A stretch of 64,000 nucleotides of DNA from GCA-020352575 sp964600365 (lineage in GTDB: Bacteria > Actinomycetota > Acidimicrobiia > Spongiisociales > JAENVV01): NCBI GenBank assembly GCA_964600365.1, contig CAZRJG010000003.1, positions 1-64,000 of the forward strand. Reading direction: 5' to 3'. The translations under genes and the position numbers were made by a program. The notes below the pieces were generated by a model. The model saw nothing but the letters and a program-made list of their open reading frames with translations, searched no databases and had not been told where the DNA came from. Every line of letters starts with the position of its first letter. The stretch's first letter is position 1. Positions 48,908 through 55,841 of the stretch are shown here, one piece after another.

Positions 48908-49207
48908 TCAGAGGCCGAGGCCGCCGATGAGGCGTGCCTCGAGGCCGGCGTCCATGCCTGCGATGAGCGGGCGGGCCTCTTCGATGAGCGACTGCACCGT
49001 CGGGTCACCGAGGGAGGAGGCGTGGGCCTCTGGGCTCTCCCAGACCTCGAGCACGACCACCGTATTGGGAGCGGACTCGTCGAATCCGACCAGGTACTGG
49101 ACGGATCCGTCCAACTCGTCGACGGCATCGGCGGCGCGGAGCAGGATCTCGGCCAGTTCGGGTCCCCTGCCCTCGAGTGCGACCAGTGATCCGGTGCGTG
49201 CGTACAT
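48908..49207 (-). CDS. Antibiotic biosynthesis monooxygenase (ABM) domain protein
   Basis: 99 residues, one ferredoxin-like ABM domain: YARTGSLVALEGRGPELAEI, then QYLVGFDESAPNTVVVLEVW, ESPEAHASSLGDPTVQSLIE. The V-x-E-x-W-x-x-x-E-A-H pattern is typical of YgiN/ABM quinol- or heme-linked small monooxygenases and stress proteins. Function unknown. TATCGT on the minus strand (49214-49219) is 6 nt before ATG 49207, which rejects a longer start at 49240. Confidence 0.85.
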   Translation of the reverse strand: MYARTGSLVALEGRGPELAEILLRAADAVDELDGSVQYLVGFDESAPNTVVVLEVWESPEAHASSLGDPTVQSLIEEARPLIAGMDAGLEARLIGGLGL

Positions 49208-49255
49208 GCGTCGACGATACCGCTCGGTGGCCAGACACACGCGGGAGGGCGTTGG

Positions 49256-49885
49256 CTACGCGGTGAAGGACTCGCCCCAGTCGAGCGGAACGAGCTCGAT
49301 GCCGGACTGGGCGAGGATCGCCTTCGCCATGGTGCTCATTGCAGCACGGCCGGAGTCCGAGAGGTAGAAGTCGTGGATCGGAACGACCTGGGACGGGCCG
49401 AGGGATCGTGCGAACGCAAGCGCGTCGGTCATGGAGGTCCACGGGGCCATGAGTGGTAGGGCGAGGATGGGTGCGGTCGAGGCGGGCTCGTGGCTGTCGC
49501 CGGGATGGGTGAGCAACCCGTTCATCGTCCAGCTCCGATTGGGAGGTGTCGCCCCGGTGGGGATCGCCTCGTGGAGGACATCCTCGGCGGAGCAGTCGGA
49601 GGGCACCTCGGTGGTCGCTTCGATGTCGTGGCGGGCCAACAGTTCGACCACTGCGTCGTTGGTGTGCACGACCACGTCGTCGCCCCGGTCGAGCAGCCAG
49701 CGCACGAACGCCGGCTTCGCGTGGTCGCCGTGCTCATGGGTGATGAGCACCCGTTGGACGTCGCCGATCGAGTCGAGGTCCACGGCACCCGAGTCGAAGG
49801 TCCAGAAGCCGGGGTCGAACAGGGTCGTGCCGGCGTCGGTGGTGACGAGGAGGCAGGAGTCGGCGAGTCGTCGGACAGTGGCCAT
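49256..49885 (-). CDS. Metallo-beta-lactamase fold hydrolase (UlaG-like)
   Basis: 209 residues. The signature THEHGDHAKPAF gives the H-x-H-x-D-H metal site, preceded by TLFDPGFW and followed by HPGDSHEP and VPIHDF; the last two provide further ligands. Short beta-lactamase-like proteins of this form (UlaG/DUF, beta-lactamase superfamily II) act on phosphodiesters, lactones or N-acyl lipids; the substrate is not clear. TAGGTT on the minus strand (49892-49897) is 6 nt from the ATG. Confidence 0.85.
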   Translation of the reverse strand: MATVRRLADSCLLVTTDAGTTLFDPGFWTFDSGAVDLDSIGDVQRVLITHEHGDHAKPAFVRWLLDRGDDVVVHTNDAVVELLARHDIEATTEVPSDCSAEDVLHEAIPTGATPPNRSWTMNGLLTHPGDSHEPASTAPILALPLMAPWTSMTDALAFARSLGPSQVVPIHDFYLSDSGRAAMSTMAKAILAQSGIELVPLDWGESFTA

Positions 49886-49923
49886 GCGCGAAACCTAGAC
49901 GCGGAGAGCGGGAAGAAACGCCC

Positions 49924-50118
49924 CTACGTGCTGGTGGTCTGCTCTTCGGGCATGAGGACCCAGAGGGCGAGGTAGATGAGGACCTGCGGTCCGGGGAGGA
50001 GCATGGAGGCCACGAAGAGGACCCGCACGACGGTGGTGTCCCACCCGAACCGCTGGGCGATCCCCGCGCACACACCTGCGATGACTCGTCCCTCCTGGGG
50101 TCGTACCAGTCCGTTCAT
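49924..50118 (-). CDS. PspC domain membrane protein
   Basis: 64 residues. GRVIAGVCAGIAQRFGWDTT followed by VVRVLFVASMLLPGPQVLIY is a complete PspC domain (phage shock protein C): an amphipathic loop and a single membrane helix. Such proteins are envelope-stress sensors or regulators; on its own it is too short for a sensor kinase. The ATG is preceded by an AGGCAGGA stretch serving as ribosome-binding site. Confidence 0.9.
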   Translation of the reverse strand: MNGLVRPQEGRVIAGVCAGIAQRFGWDTTVVRVLFVASMLLPGPQVLIYLALWVLMPEEQTTST

Positions 50119-50262
50119 GATCCTGCCTTTCGTGTTCGATCAGTCAGGTGCATCGTGCCTCGCTGGAACGCTCCTGTGAATCGGGAATCACCCTGAGGCG
50201 ACCCTGAGCGCATCGGGGGTCGTCATTCGGTGGCGATGCGCGTAGCCGATACGCTGCCCCCC

Positions 50263-50886
50263 ATGGAGGCAGCGATCTGGTTCGAGGTGGTGGGCTACGT
50301 CGCCTCGGCGCTCATCGCGATCTCGATCCTCCAGCAGTCGATCCTTCGGTTGCGGATCATCGGGCTCGTGGGGTCGGTGGTGTTCGTCGTGTATGGCCTG
50401 CTCATCGGCGCCTACCCGGTGGTGCTCATGAACGCATTGATCGTCGTGATCCATGTCGTGTACCTGCGTCGGCTCTCCACGCGCGTCGAGGAGCATCTCT
50501 CGTTCCTCCCCGCCGAGCCAGGCGATCCCTACCTTGAGCGCTTCCTCGACTTCCATGCCGCTGACCTCGAGCGCTTCTTCGGCCCTGGCGCTGCCGTCAC
50601 GCCTTCCTCGGTTGTGGTGTTCGTCCTCCGCGATCTCGTCCCGGCGGGACTGCTCGTCGCCGAACGTGACGGGGCCGATCTCCGGGTGGTGGTGGACTAC
50701 GCCATCCCCCGGTACCGCGACCTCGTGCTCGGTCGCCACCTGTACGCCCACCTCGGGGAGGCAGTGGACCTCGGGGGCATCGCCCGGATCGTCACCGAGG
50801 CGCGACACCCTGCGCATCTCCGGTACCTGAGCCGCGTGGGCTTCACACAGGATGCGTCAGGTGCCTGGGTGCGACCGGTTGCCTGA
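50263..50886 (+). CDS. Membrane protein: YgjV-like N-terminus with a GNAT-like tail
   Basis: 207 residues. Residues 1-75 hold three hydrophobic helices: EVVGYVASALIAISILQQSI, LRIIGLVGSVVFVVYGLLIG, then PVVLMNALIVVIHVVYLRRL, resembling the inner membrane protein YgjV family. The C-terminal half (about 80-205) is soluble; VVDYAIPRYRDLVLGRHLYA and LRYLSRVGFTQDASGAWVRP look like the end of an N-acetyltransferase (GNAT) fold. The combination is not one I can name. TACGCT (50250-50255) is 7 nt before ATG 50263. The 3' end overlaps the next, convergent gene by 30 nt. Confidence 0.65.
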   Translation: MEAAIWFEVVGYVASALIAISILQQSILRLRIIGLVGSVVFVVYGLLIGAYPVVLMNALIVVIHVVYLRRLSTRVEEHLSFLPAEPGDPYLERFLDFHAADLERFFGPGAAVTPSSVVVFVLRDLVPAGLLVAERDGADLRVVVDYAIPRYRDLVLGRHLYAHLGEAVDLGGIARIVTEARHPAHLRYLSRVGFTQDASGAWVRPVA

Positions 50887-51411
50887 GGTCCGTGCCCACG
50901 CCACCGAAGCGGCCAGCGACGCCCCGGCGAGGTTCACGACGAAGTCCATCATCGTGTCGGTGTAGCCGCCCACGTTGGTGTCGAAGAGGGACGCTCCGAT
51001 GAACTCGCCGATCTCGATGAGCGCGCCGAGGCCTGAGGCGACGAGGGCTGCGACCGTTGCCCGTGCACGCCCCGGGAGGGCGTCCAGGAGGTCCCACGCC
51101 GCCCACCCGGTGATGGCGGCGGCGGAGAAGTGCTGGAGGTCGTCGACCCAGATGGGTCCTGCAAGGGGGAACACGTAGAACTGGTCCCCCCCGACCACGA
51201 GGACACCAGCGACCAGGTTGCCCAGCGCCGCGGCGGTCAAGCCCCAACGGACGCGGCCGCGGAGGTGGAGGCGCCGATCGATCCACTCCAGGAGCAGGGC
51301 GTAGGTGATCGTCAGGGGGACGTAGAACCACGTGAACGGACTGTCGACGAGGGAGCCGTACACCCCTGCTGCGGCTGCGGCGACGACGAGTGCCCAGGAC
51401 GCCCGATGCAC
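50857..51411 (-). CDS. YjdF/VanZ-like integral membrane protein
   Basis: 184 residues with about five hydrophobic helices. The conserved polar positions lie in GPIWVDDLQHFSAAAITGWA (D-D-x-x-H-F) and LIEIGEFIGA and YTDTMMDFVVNLAG (E-x-x-E and D-x-x-x-N), the pattern of the YjdF/DUF2238 and related membrane families. Function not known. Its 3' end overlaps the convergent gene at 50886. Stop of the LuxR-like gene is close upstream (51414), so these two minus-strand genes may be one operon. Confidence 0.7.
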   Translation of the reverse strand: MHRASWALVVAAAAAGVYGSLVDSPFTWFYVPLTITYALLLEWIDRRLHLRGRVRWGLTAAALGNLVAGVLVVGGDQFYVFPLAGPIWVDDLQHFSAAAITGWAAWDLLDALPGRARATVAALVASGLGALIEIGEFIGASLFDTNVGGYTDTMMDFVVNLAGASLAASVAWARTSGNRSHPGT

Positions 51412-51413
51412 GC

Positions 51414-52019
51414 CTAGAGCAACCCTTGCCTGGAGGCCCAGACGATTGCCCCGGTCCTTCCGTTGACGTCGAGTCGGCGATAGAGGCGCTGGAGCACCCG
51501 GAACATCTCACGCTCCGAGTACCCGGCGTCGACCGCGATCGTCGGGACGGTGACCCCCGAGGCCAGCTGGCGGAGCCATCCGATCTCCTGGTCGTTCACC
51601 CAGGCGTTGGGGTCGGCGGCCGGGGGCACGAACGCGGCCATGGCCGCTGCGATGTCGGCCGACATGACAGCCATGCCGTCGAGCGCGGCCTCCACCGCCG
51701 TCACGAGTCGCTCCTCGGGGTCGTCCTCACCGATGGCAGTGATGGCACCGAGTCGGATGAGGTCAGCGATGGGGCCCACTCCTCCCTCGGGGGAGACGGC
51801 GATCAGCGGCACGTGTGGGTGGTCTTCGCAGAAGGTCCTCACGGAGTCGGCGACGCCCTCGTCGCGGACGACGACCACCACGACGGCACCTCCCACGCCG
51901 GGCTTCCACTCCGCGAGGCTTGGGATCGGCACGGAGGGGTACCCCGCGTCGCCGATCACGGCGGCGATGCCCCGGAGCACGGTGGGCGACTTCGCGTGGA
52001 CTCCGACGGTTGCCTCCAT
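51414..52019 (-). CDS. LuxR/NarL-type regulator with degenerate receiver
   Basis: 201 residues. The N-terminal ~125 residues have the length and strand pattern of a response-regulator receiver (VGVHAKSPTVLRGIAAVIGD, then AVVVVVVRDEG), but the phosphate-accepting Asp at the end of strand 3 is not present. The C-terminal domain (about 145-201: WLRQLASGVTVPTIAVDAGY, then SEREMFRVLQRLYRRLDVNG) is a LuxR-type helix-turn-helix. It is probably an orphan regulator acting without phosphorylation. TACGCT on the minus strand (52026-52031) is 6 nt from the ATG. It faces the repeat protein gene across 164 nt rich in palindromes. Confidence 0.78.
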   Translation of the reverse strand: MEATVGVHAKSPTVLRGIAAVIGDAGYPSVPIPSLAEWKPGVGGAVVVVVVRDEGVADSVRTFCEDHPHVPLIAVSPEGGVGPIADLIRLGAITAIGEDDPEERLVTAVEAALDGMAVMSADIAAAMAAFVPPAADPNAWVNDQEIGWLRQLASGVTVPTIAVDAGYSEREMFRVLQRLYRRLDVNGRTGAIVWASRQGLL

Positions 52020-52037
52020 GGCGTGAGCGTACCGACG

Positions 52038-52102
52038 TGGCAGGACCCTGCCAGCGTCTCGGCATGGCCTGCCATATCACGGCACGGCTCCGGCGTGTCG
52101 TG
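52038..52102. promoter_or_regulatory. Candidate operator array
   Basis: TGGCAGG-AC-CCTGCCA (52038-52053) is a perfect 7-bp palindrome. CCTGCCA recurs at 52068-52074, exactly 21 bp (two helical turns) from the copy at 52047, within a second palindrome ATGGC-CT-GCCAT (52064-52075). A third inverted repeat CACGGCACG/CGTGTCGTG follows at 52078-52102 with one mismatch. These lie between the LuxR-like gene and the repeat protein gene, as expected for a regulator binding site. Confidence 0.45.
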
Positions 52103-52183
52103 TCATGGACGTGCGCCCCCTCACGGGGGGATGCTGTGGTCGTTCCCCAGATCGGGGACGCAAGATCGCTCAGGAGGCGTGGG

Positions 52184-53005
52184 ATGTCAGAACAAGGTGT
52201 GGGTAGTCGGGTACAGAGTGGGATCGTCGGCCTCTTGAAGGGCACCGGCGGGATCGTACGCGGCGCTGCCGAAGTGGTGCGGGACGCCGTGGTCACCACG
52301 GTGAAGGGCGTTGGCGACATCGGCGGGACCATCGCAGGCACCGTCGCAGACGTCGTCGGTGGGGCGCTCGGCGCCGTGACTGAGGTCGGGACCGGCCTCG
52401 TTCGCACGGTAAAGGGTGTCGTCATCGGCCTCGTCGAGGGCGTCGGTGAGGTCGCCACCGTGACGGTGGGCACCATCTCGGAGATCGTTCGCTCGGTCAT
52501 CAAGAGCGTCGGCGGTGTCGGCGAGGATGCCGCTCGGACGGCCGCTGCGGTCGCCGAGGGCGTCATCAGCGCCACGAAGAACACCGGTGTGAGTCTCGCC
52601 GAAGGCGTGGTCGCGCTCGGGCGGTCGGCGATCGGTGGCGCCAAGGAGATCGGTGGCGACGTGGTGGCAACCGCCTCGGGCACGGTCTCGGGTGTGGTGA
52701 CCGGCGTGGCCGAGGTCGGTGGCGATGTGCTCGCAGCAGTGCGTGACACCGCTCGTGGCCTGGTGCAGGGTGCGGGCGAGGTGGGCGCCGACGTGGTGGA
52801 GGTCACGAAGGGTGCGATCACGGGTGCCATCGGCGGTGCCAAGGAGATCGGCATCAGTGTCGAGGACGCTGCAGAGGCCGCTGCCAAGGGTGCCCTCGAG
52901 GCCGCCGAGGAGATCGGAGAGAAGGCCGTCCACGCGGTCACGGATGTGGCGGCGTCGGGTGTCGGCGGTGTGAAGAACATTCTCAAGGGCAACCAGGACA
53001 CGTAG
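52184..53005 (+). CDS. 22-residue tandem repeat protein
   Basis: 273 residues, ATG 52184 with an AGGAGG site at 52172-52177. After a 20-residue start, residues 21-265 consist of eleven tandem repeats of 22 residues (one of 25), each opening with [T/V/I]-G or V-T and each with Ala/Val/Gly-rich hydrophobic positions and scattered Lys/Glu. Examples are IGGDVVATASGTVSG and VGADVVEVTKGAITG. The 22-residue (2 x 11) period is that of amphipathic helices in apolipoproteins, group 3 LEA proteins and synucleins. No signal peptide, no membrane span, no Cys. Membrane or lipid-surface binding, phasin-like or stress-protective roles are possible. Followed by a terminator. Confidence 0.75.
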   Translation: MSEQGVGSRVQSGIVGLLKGTGGIVRGAAEVVRDAVVTTVKGVGDIGGTIAGTVADVVGGALGAVTEVGTGLVRTVKGVVIGLVEGVGEVATVTVGTISEIVRSVIKSVGGVGEDAARTAAAVAEGVISATKNTGVSLAEGVVALGRSAIGGAKEIGGDVVATASGTVSGVVTGVAEVGGDVLAAVRDTARGLVQGAGEVGADVVEVTKGAITGAIGGAKEIGISVEDAAEAAAKGALEAAEEIGEKAVHAVTDVAASGVGGVKNILKGNQDT

Positions 53006-53030
53006 CCCTTCGCCCGTCACGACGATGCCC

Positions 53031-53059
53031 GTGGGCCCGACGTTTAACGTCGGGCCCAC
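53031..53059 (+). terminator. Perfect 13-bp hairpin terminator
   Basis: GTGGGCCCGACGT (53031-53043), loop TTA, ACGTCGGGCCCAC (53047-53059). It lies between the repeat protein stop (53005) and the RimK-like gene (53090). Confidence 0.75.
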
Positions 53060-53089
53060 GTCACGTCCCAAGTTCCGTAGGGAGATCGA

Positions 53090-54289
53090 ATGAGACTCGG
53101 AGTCCTCTCACGGGCCCCACAGGCATACAGCACTCAGCGACTTGTCACCGCGGCGCGCGACAGGGGCCACGAGGTCCGGGTACTCAACACCCTGCGCTTC
53201 GCCATCGACCTCTCCGGCGACGAACCCGACCTCCAGTACCGGGGCCGGCCCCTCTCCGACTACGACGCAGTTCTGCCGCGGATCGGGGCGTCGATCACCT
53301 TCTTCGGACTCGCAGTGGTCCGACAGTTCGAGCAGATGGACGTGTACTCGCCGAACACGGCGAACGGCATCGCGAACTCGAGGGACAAGTTGCGGTCGAT
53401 CCAGATCCTCTCTCGCCACGACGTCGGCATCCCGGCGACGACCTTCGTGCGCGATCGGGCGGACGTGCTCCCGGCGATCGAACGGGTGGGGGGTGCGCCC
53501 GTGGTGATCAAGCTCTTGGAGGGGACGCAGGGGATCGGGGTGATCCTCGCTCCCGACACCAAGGTCGCTGAGGCAGTGATCGAGACCCTGCAGAGCACGA
53601 AGCAGAACGTCCTGATCCAGCGGTTCGTCGCCGAGTCGAAGGGGCGCGACATCCGCGCCCTTGTGGTCGGCGATCGGGTCGTGGGCGCCATGCGGCGAGT
53701 GGCACAAGGTGACGAGTTTCGGTCCAACGTGCACCGTGGGGGAAGGGCCGAGGCGATTGAGATCGACCCCGAGTTCGAGCGGGTCGCCGTCCAGGCCGCG
53801 CAGATCATGGGGCTCCGGGTGGCGGGCGTCGACATGCTCGAGGGCGATGACGGGCCGCTGGTGATGGAGGTGAACTCCTCTCCCGGGCTCGAAGGCATCG
53901 AGACCTCGACCGGACTCGACATCGCTGGGGCCATCGTCGACTTCATCTCCTCGCAGGTGGACTTCCCCGAGCTCGACATCCGCCAGCGCCTCACCGTGTC
54001 CACCAACTACGGGGTATCGGAGATCATCATCAACGAGGGGATCGACCTCGCGGGGAAGTCGATCACCGATTCGGGGCTCCGCGAACGGGACGTCGTCGTC
54101 CTCACCCTTACGAGGAATGCGAAGGTCGTCCCCAACCCCAGGGGCGACCGGGTCCTCGAGCTTGGCGACAAGCTCCTGTGCTTCGGCAGGCTGGAGTCGA
54201 TGCGCCAACTCGTCCCTCAGCGCCGTAGGCGGCGTGCGCCGAGGCTGCGGCCCCTCCCGGATGAGCCGATCCACGAGAGCGGAGACTGA
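53090..54289 (+). CDS. RimK-type ATP-grasp ligase fused to an RCK_C (TrkA-C) domain
   Basis: 399 residues. Residues 1-290 are a RimK-like glutamate ligase: VLSRAPQAYSTQRLV, DAVLPRIGASITFFG, the ATP-grasp Lys/Gly loop VVIKLLEGTQGIGVILA, QRFVAESKGRDIRALVVGD and MEVNSSPGLEGIE with the metal-binding Glu/Asn. Residues about 305-382 form an RCK_C domain (VSEIIINEGIDLAGKSITDS, then VVVLTLTRNAK and LELGDKLLCFG), normally found in K+ channels and transporters where it binds small ligands. A basic tail follows. RimK-type enzymes add glutamate to a peptide or small acid. The gene shares one base with the next ORF (TGATG). Confidence 0.85.
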   Translation: MRLGVLSRAPQAYSTQRLVTAARDRGHEVRVLNTLRFAIDLSGDEPDLQYRGRPLSDYDAVLPRIGASITFFGLAVVRQFEQMDVYSPNTANGIANSRDKLRSIQILSRHDVGIPATTFVRDRADVLPAIERVGGAPVVIKLLEGTQGIGVILAPDTKVAEAVIETLQSTKQNVLIQRFVAESKGRDIRALVVGDRVVGAMRRVAQGDEFRSNVHRGGRAEAIEIDPEFERVAVQAAQIMGLRVAGVDMLEGDDGPLVMEVNSSPGLEGIETSTGLDIAGAIVDFISSQVDFPELDIRQRLTVSTNYGVSEIIINEGIDLAGKSITDSGLRERDVVVLTLTRNAKVVPNPRGDRVLELGDKLLCFGRLESMRQLVPQRRRRRAPRLRPLPDEPIHESGD

Positions 54290-55257
54290 TGCCCCCCAAG
54301 CGCCTGCCGTTCTCCATCGCAGGGCACGCTGTGAGCGGTGGTCGGCGAAAACGGATCGAGCTACCGATCGCCAAGATGATGTCGGGGGCGCCCGTTTCGC
54401 TTCCGATCATCGTGTGGCACGGCAAGACGAAGGGCCCCACGACGTGGGTGAGCGCCGCCATCCACGGCGACGAGATCGAGGGAACCGAGATCGTGCGTCG
54501 CGTTGCCGGCCAGTTGAGTGCCCAACGGATGCGTGGGACGGTGATCGCGATCCCTGTGGTGAACGTGTTCGGGTTCAACACCGGCGATCGGTACCTCCCC
54601 GACCGGCGGGATCTCAACAGGTCGTTCCCGGGCTCTCAGCGTGGGTCGCTCGCCTCCCGGCTGAGCTATCTCATGATGGACCGGATCGTGAGCCGCTGTG
54701 AGTACGGGATCGACCTCCACACCGGCTCCGACCATCGGGTGAACCTCCCCCAGATCCGGGCCGACCTCGACGACCCCGAGACCCTCGAGCTCGCGCACGC
54801 GTTCGGCGCTCCGGTCGCGGTGCATTCCAGGACTCGTGACGGTTCCCTCAGGCAGGCGGCAACCGAGCGCGGGGCGAAGGTCTTGCTGTACGAGGGCGGT
54901 GAGGCCTGGCGATTCGACGAAGGTTCGGTCTCGGCCGGAGTGGAGGGCGTGCTGCGCGTCCTCGCCAAGTGTGGGCACATCGAGGGCGTCGATCCCAGCG
55001 GCCGCCCCACGCTCGTGGCCCAGAAGTCCAAGTGGATCCGATCGGGGCGGTCGGGGATTGCCCAGCTCCTCGTGGGCCTCGGTGCGTGCGTCGAGAAGGG
55101 CCAGCCGGTCGCGAGGGTCCACGATACGTTCGGCAAGATGCTCACCGAGGTGAAGTCGCGGACCAGCGGGATCGTCATCGGCCACACGCAGCATCCGCTG
55201 GTGAACCAGGGGGATGCGCTCCTGCACATCGGCGAGGTGGACTGCTCGCCGTCCTGA
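54289..55257 (+). CDS. Succinylglutamate desuccinylase/aspartoacylase family hydrolase
   Basis: 322 residues. The zinc ligands lie in AAIHGDEIEG (His59, Glu62) and IDLHTG (His144) and the catalytic base in the LYEGGEAWRF segment, as in AstE/AspA carboxypeptidase-like enzymes. DLNRSFPGSQRGS is also typical. The C-terminal ~80 residues (SGIAQLLVGLGACVEKGQPV) form the usual beta-barrel lid domain. It removes an acyl group from an amino acid, for example N-acyl-glutamate or aspartate. Directly coupled to the RimK-RCK_C gene, which suggests a synthesis/hydrolysis pair acting on one acylated glutamyl product. Confidence 0.87.
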   Translation: MPPKRLPFSIAGHAVSGGRRKRIELPIAKMMSGAPVSLPIIVWHGKTKGPTTWVSAAIHGDEIEGTEIVRRVAGQLSAQRMRGTVIAIPVVNVFGFNTGDRYLPDRRDLNRSFPGSQRGSLASRLSYLMMDRIVSRCEYGIDLHTGSDHRVNLPQIRADLDDPETLELAHAFGAPVAVHSRTRDGSLRQAATERGAKVLLYEGGEAWRFDEGSVSAGVEGVLRVLAKCGHIEGVDPSGRPTLVAQKSKWIRSGRSGIAQLLVGLGACVEKGQPVARVHDTFGKMLTEVKSRTSGIVIGHTQHPLVNQGDALLHIGEVDCSPS

Positions 55258-55342
55258 TCGGCTCGTGGCGCCTGCGGGCGCGCTCGCTACATTCTCTCGA
55301 ACGTTGTGTAGGACGTTCTCTCGAGGGCTGTCCCGCAGTCCC

Positions 55343-55415
55343 GGGCCTCTAGCTCAATTGGCAGAGCAACGGACTTTTAATCCGCAGGTTCAGGGTTCGA
55401 GTCCCTGGAGGCCCA
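55343..55415 (+). tRNA. tRNA-Lys (anticodon UUU)
   Basis: 73 nt. Acceptor stem GGGCCTC (55343-55349) pairs with GAGGCCC (55408-55414), discriminator A at 55415. D-arm GCTC...GAGC, anticodon stem ACGGA/TCCGC with loop CTTTTAA giving anticodon UUU, T-arm CAGGG-TTCGAGT-CCCTG. The CCA end is not fully encoded (ACCC follows). Confidence 0.97.
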
Positions 55416-55499
55416 CCCAGCATCCACGAGGCATTTCTCCTCATCAAGGTCGAGCGGCGAAGTGGCATCTGTCACGAGCTTCCGACAGTCGTTGCGCTG

Positions 55500-55749
55500 T
55501 CGTCACCAAGGTCGCCCTCTGAGGTCGTCGGACTCGTCGTCGAGGTCTGCCGAAGGCCGCGACACCCGCTGCATTGACGACGCCGTCGAGGCCGCCGAAC
55601 CGGTCGACGGTGGGTCCGATGCGAGACGCTGCAGCACGGAGCCCGGTTGGCATCTCGTCGGGCGAGCATCAGGGAGGCCGCCCGGGACGTGAGATCCTCG
55701 GCGATCGCGCCGCCGGCACGCTGGAACCGCCGAGGACGAGCACGTGAAG
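55500..55749 (-). pseudogene. Decayed short-chain dehydrogenase
   Basis: Minus-strand fragments in shifted frames read as one SDR: VLVLGGSS (near 55743), then GGAIAEDLTSRAASLMLARR (the N-terminal G-x-x-x-G-I-G to helix region), then VDRFGGLDGVVNAAGVAAFG (the central N-N-A-G region) and ADLDDESDDL. At least three frame changes and an internal deletion of the middle of the protein are needed and no full ORF exists. It lies between tRNA-Lys and the serine hydrolase gene. The rest of 55416-55841 shows no other gene. Confidence 0.65.
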
Positions 55750-55829
55750 GGGAGAGATCGATCGAGGGAATGTCAGCTTCCGTTCGGGCCCAGTGGATGC
55801 GGAGCCGGGGTGGGCTCCGGATTGCCCCG

Positions 55830-55835
55830 TAGGCT
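55830..55835 (+). promoter_or_regulatory. -10 element (TAGGCT) of the serine hydrolase
   Basis: TAGGCT ends 6 nt before ATG 55842 and so favours that ATG over the adjacent GTG at 55839. Confidence 0.5.
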
Positions 55836-55841
55836 TCCGTG

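Noticed and set aside
55285..55330. LexA SOS box near tRNA-Lys (TCGAAC...GTTC)
   Set aside because: The half-sites are not spaced as in the actinobacterial TCGAAC-N4-GTTCGA consensus.
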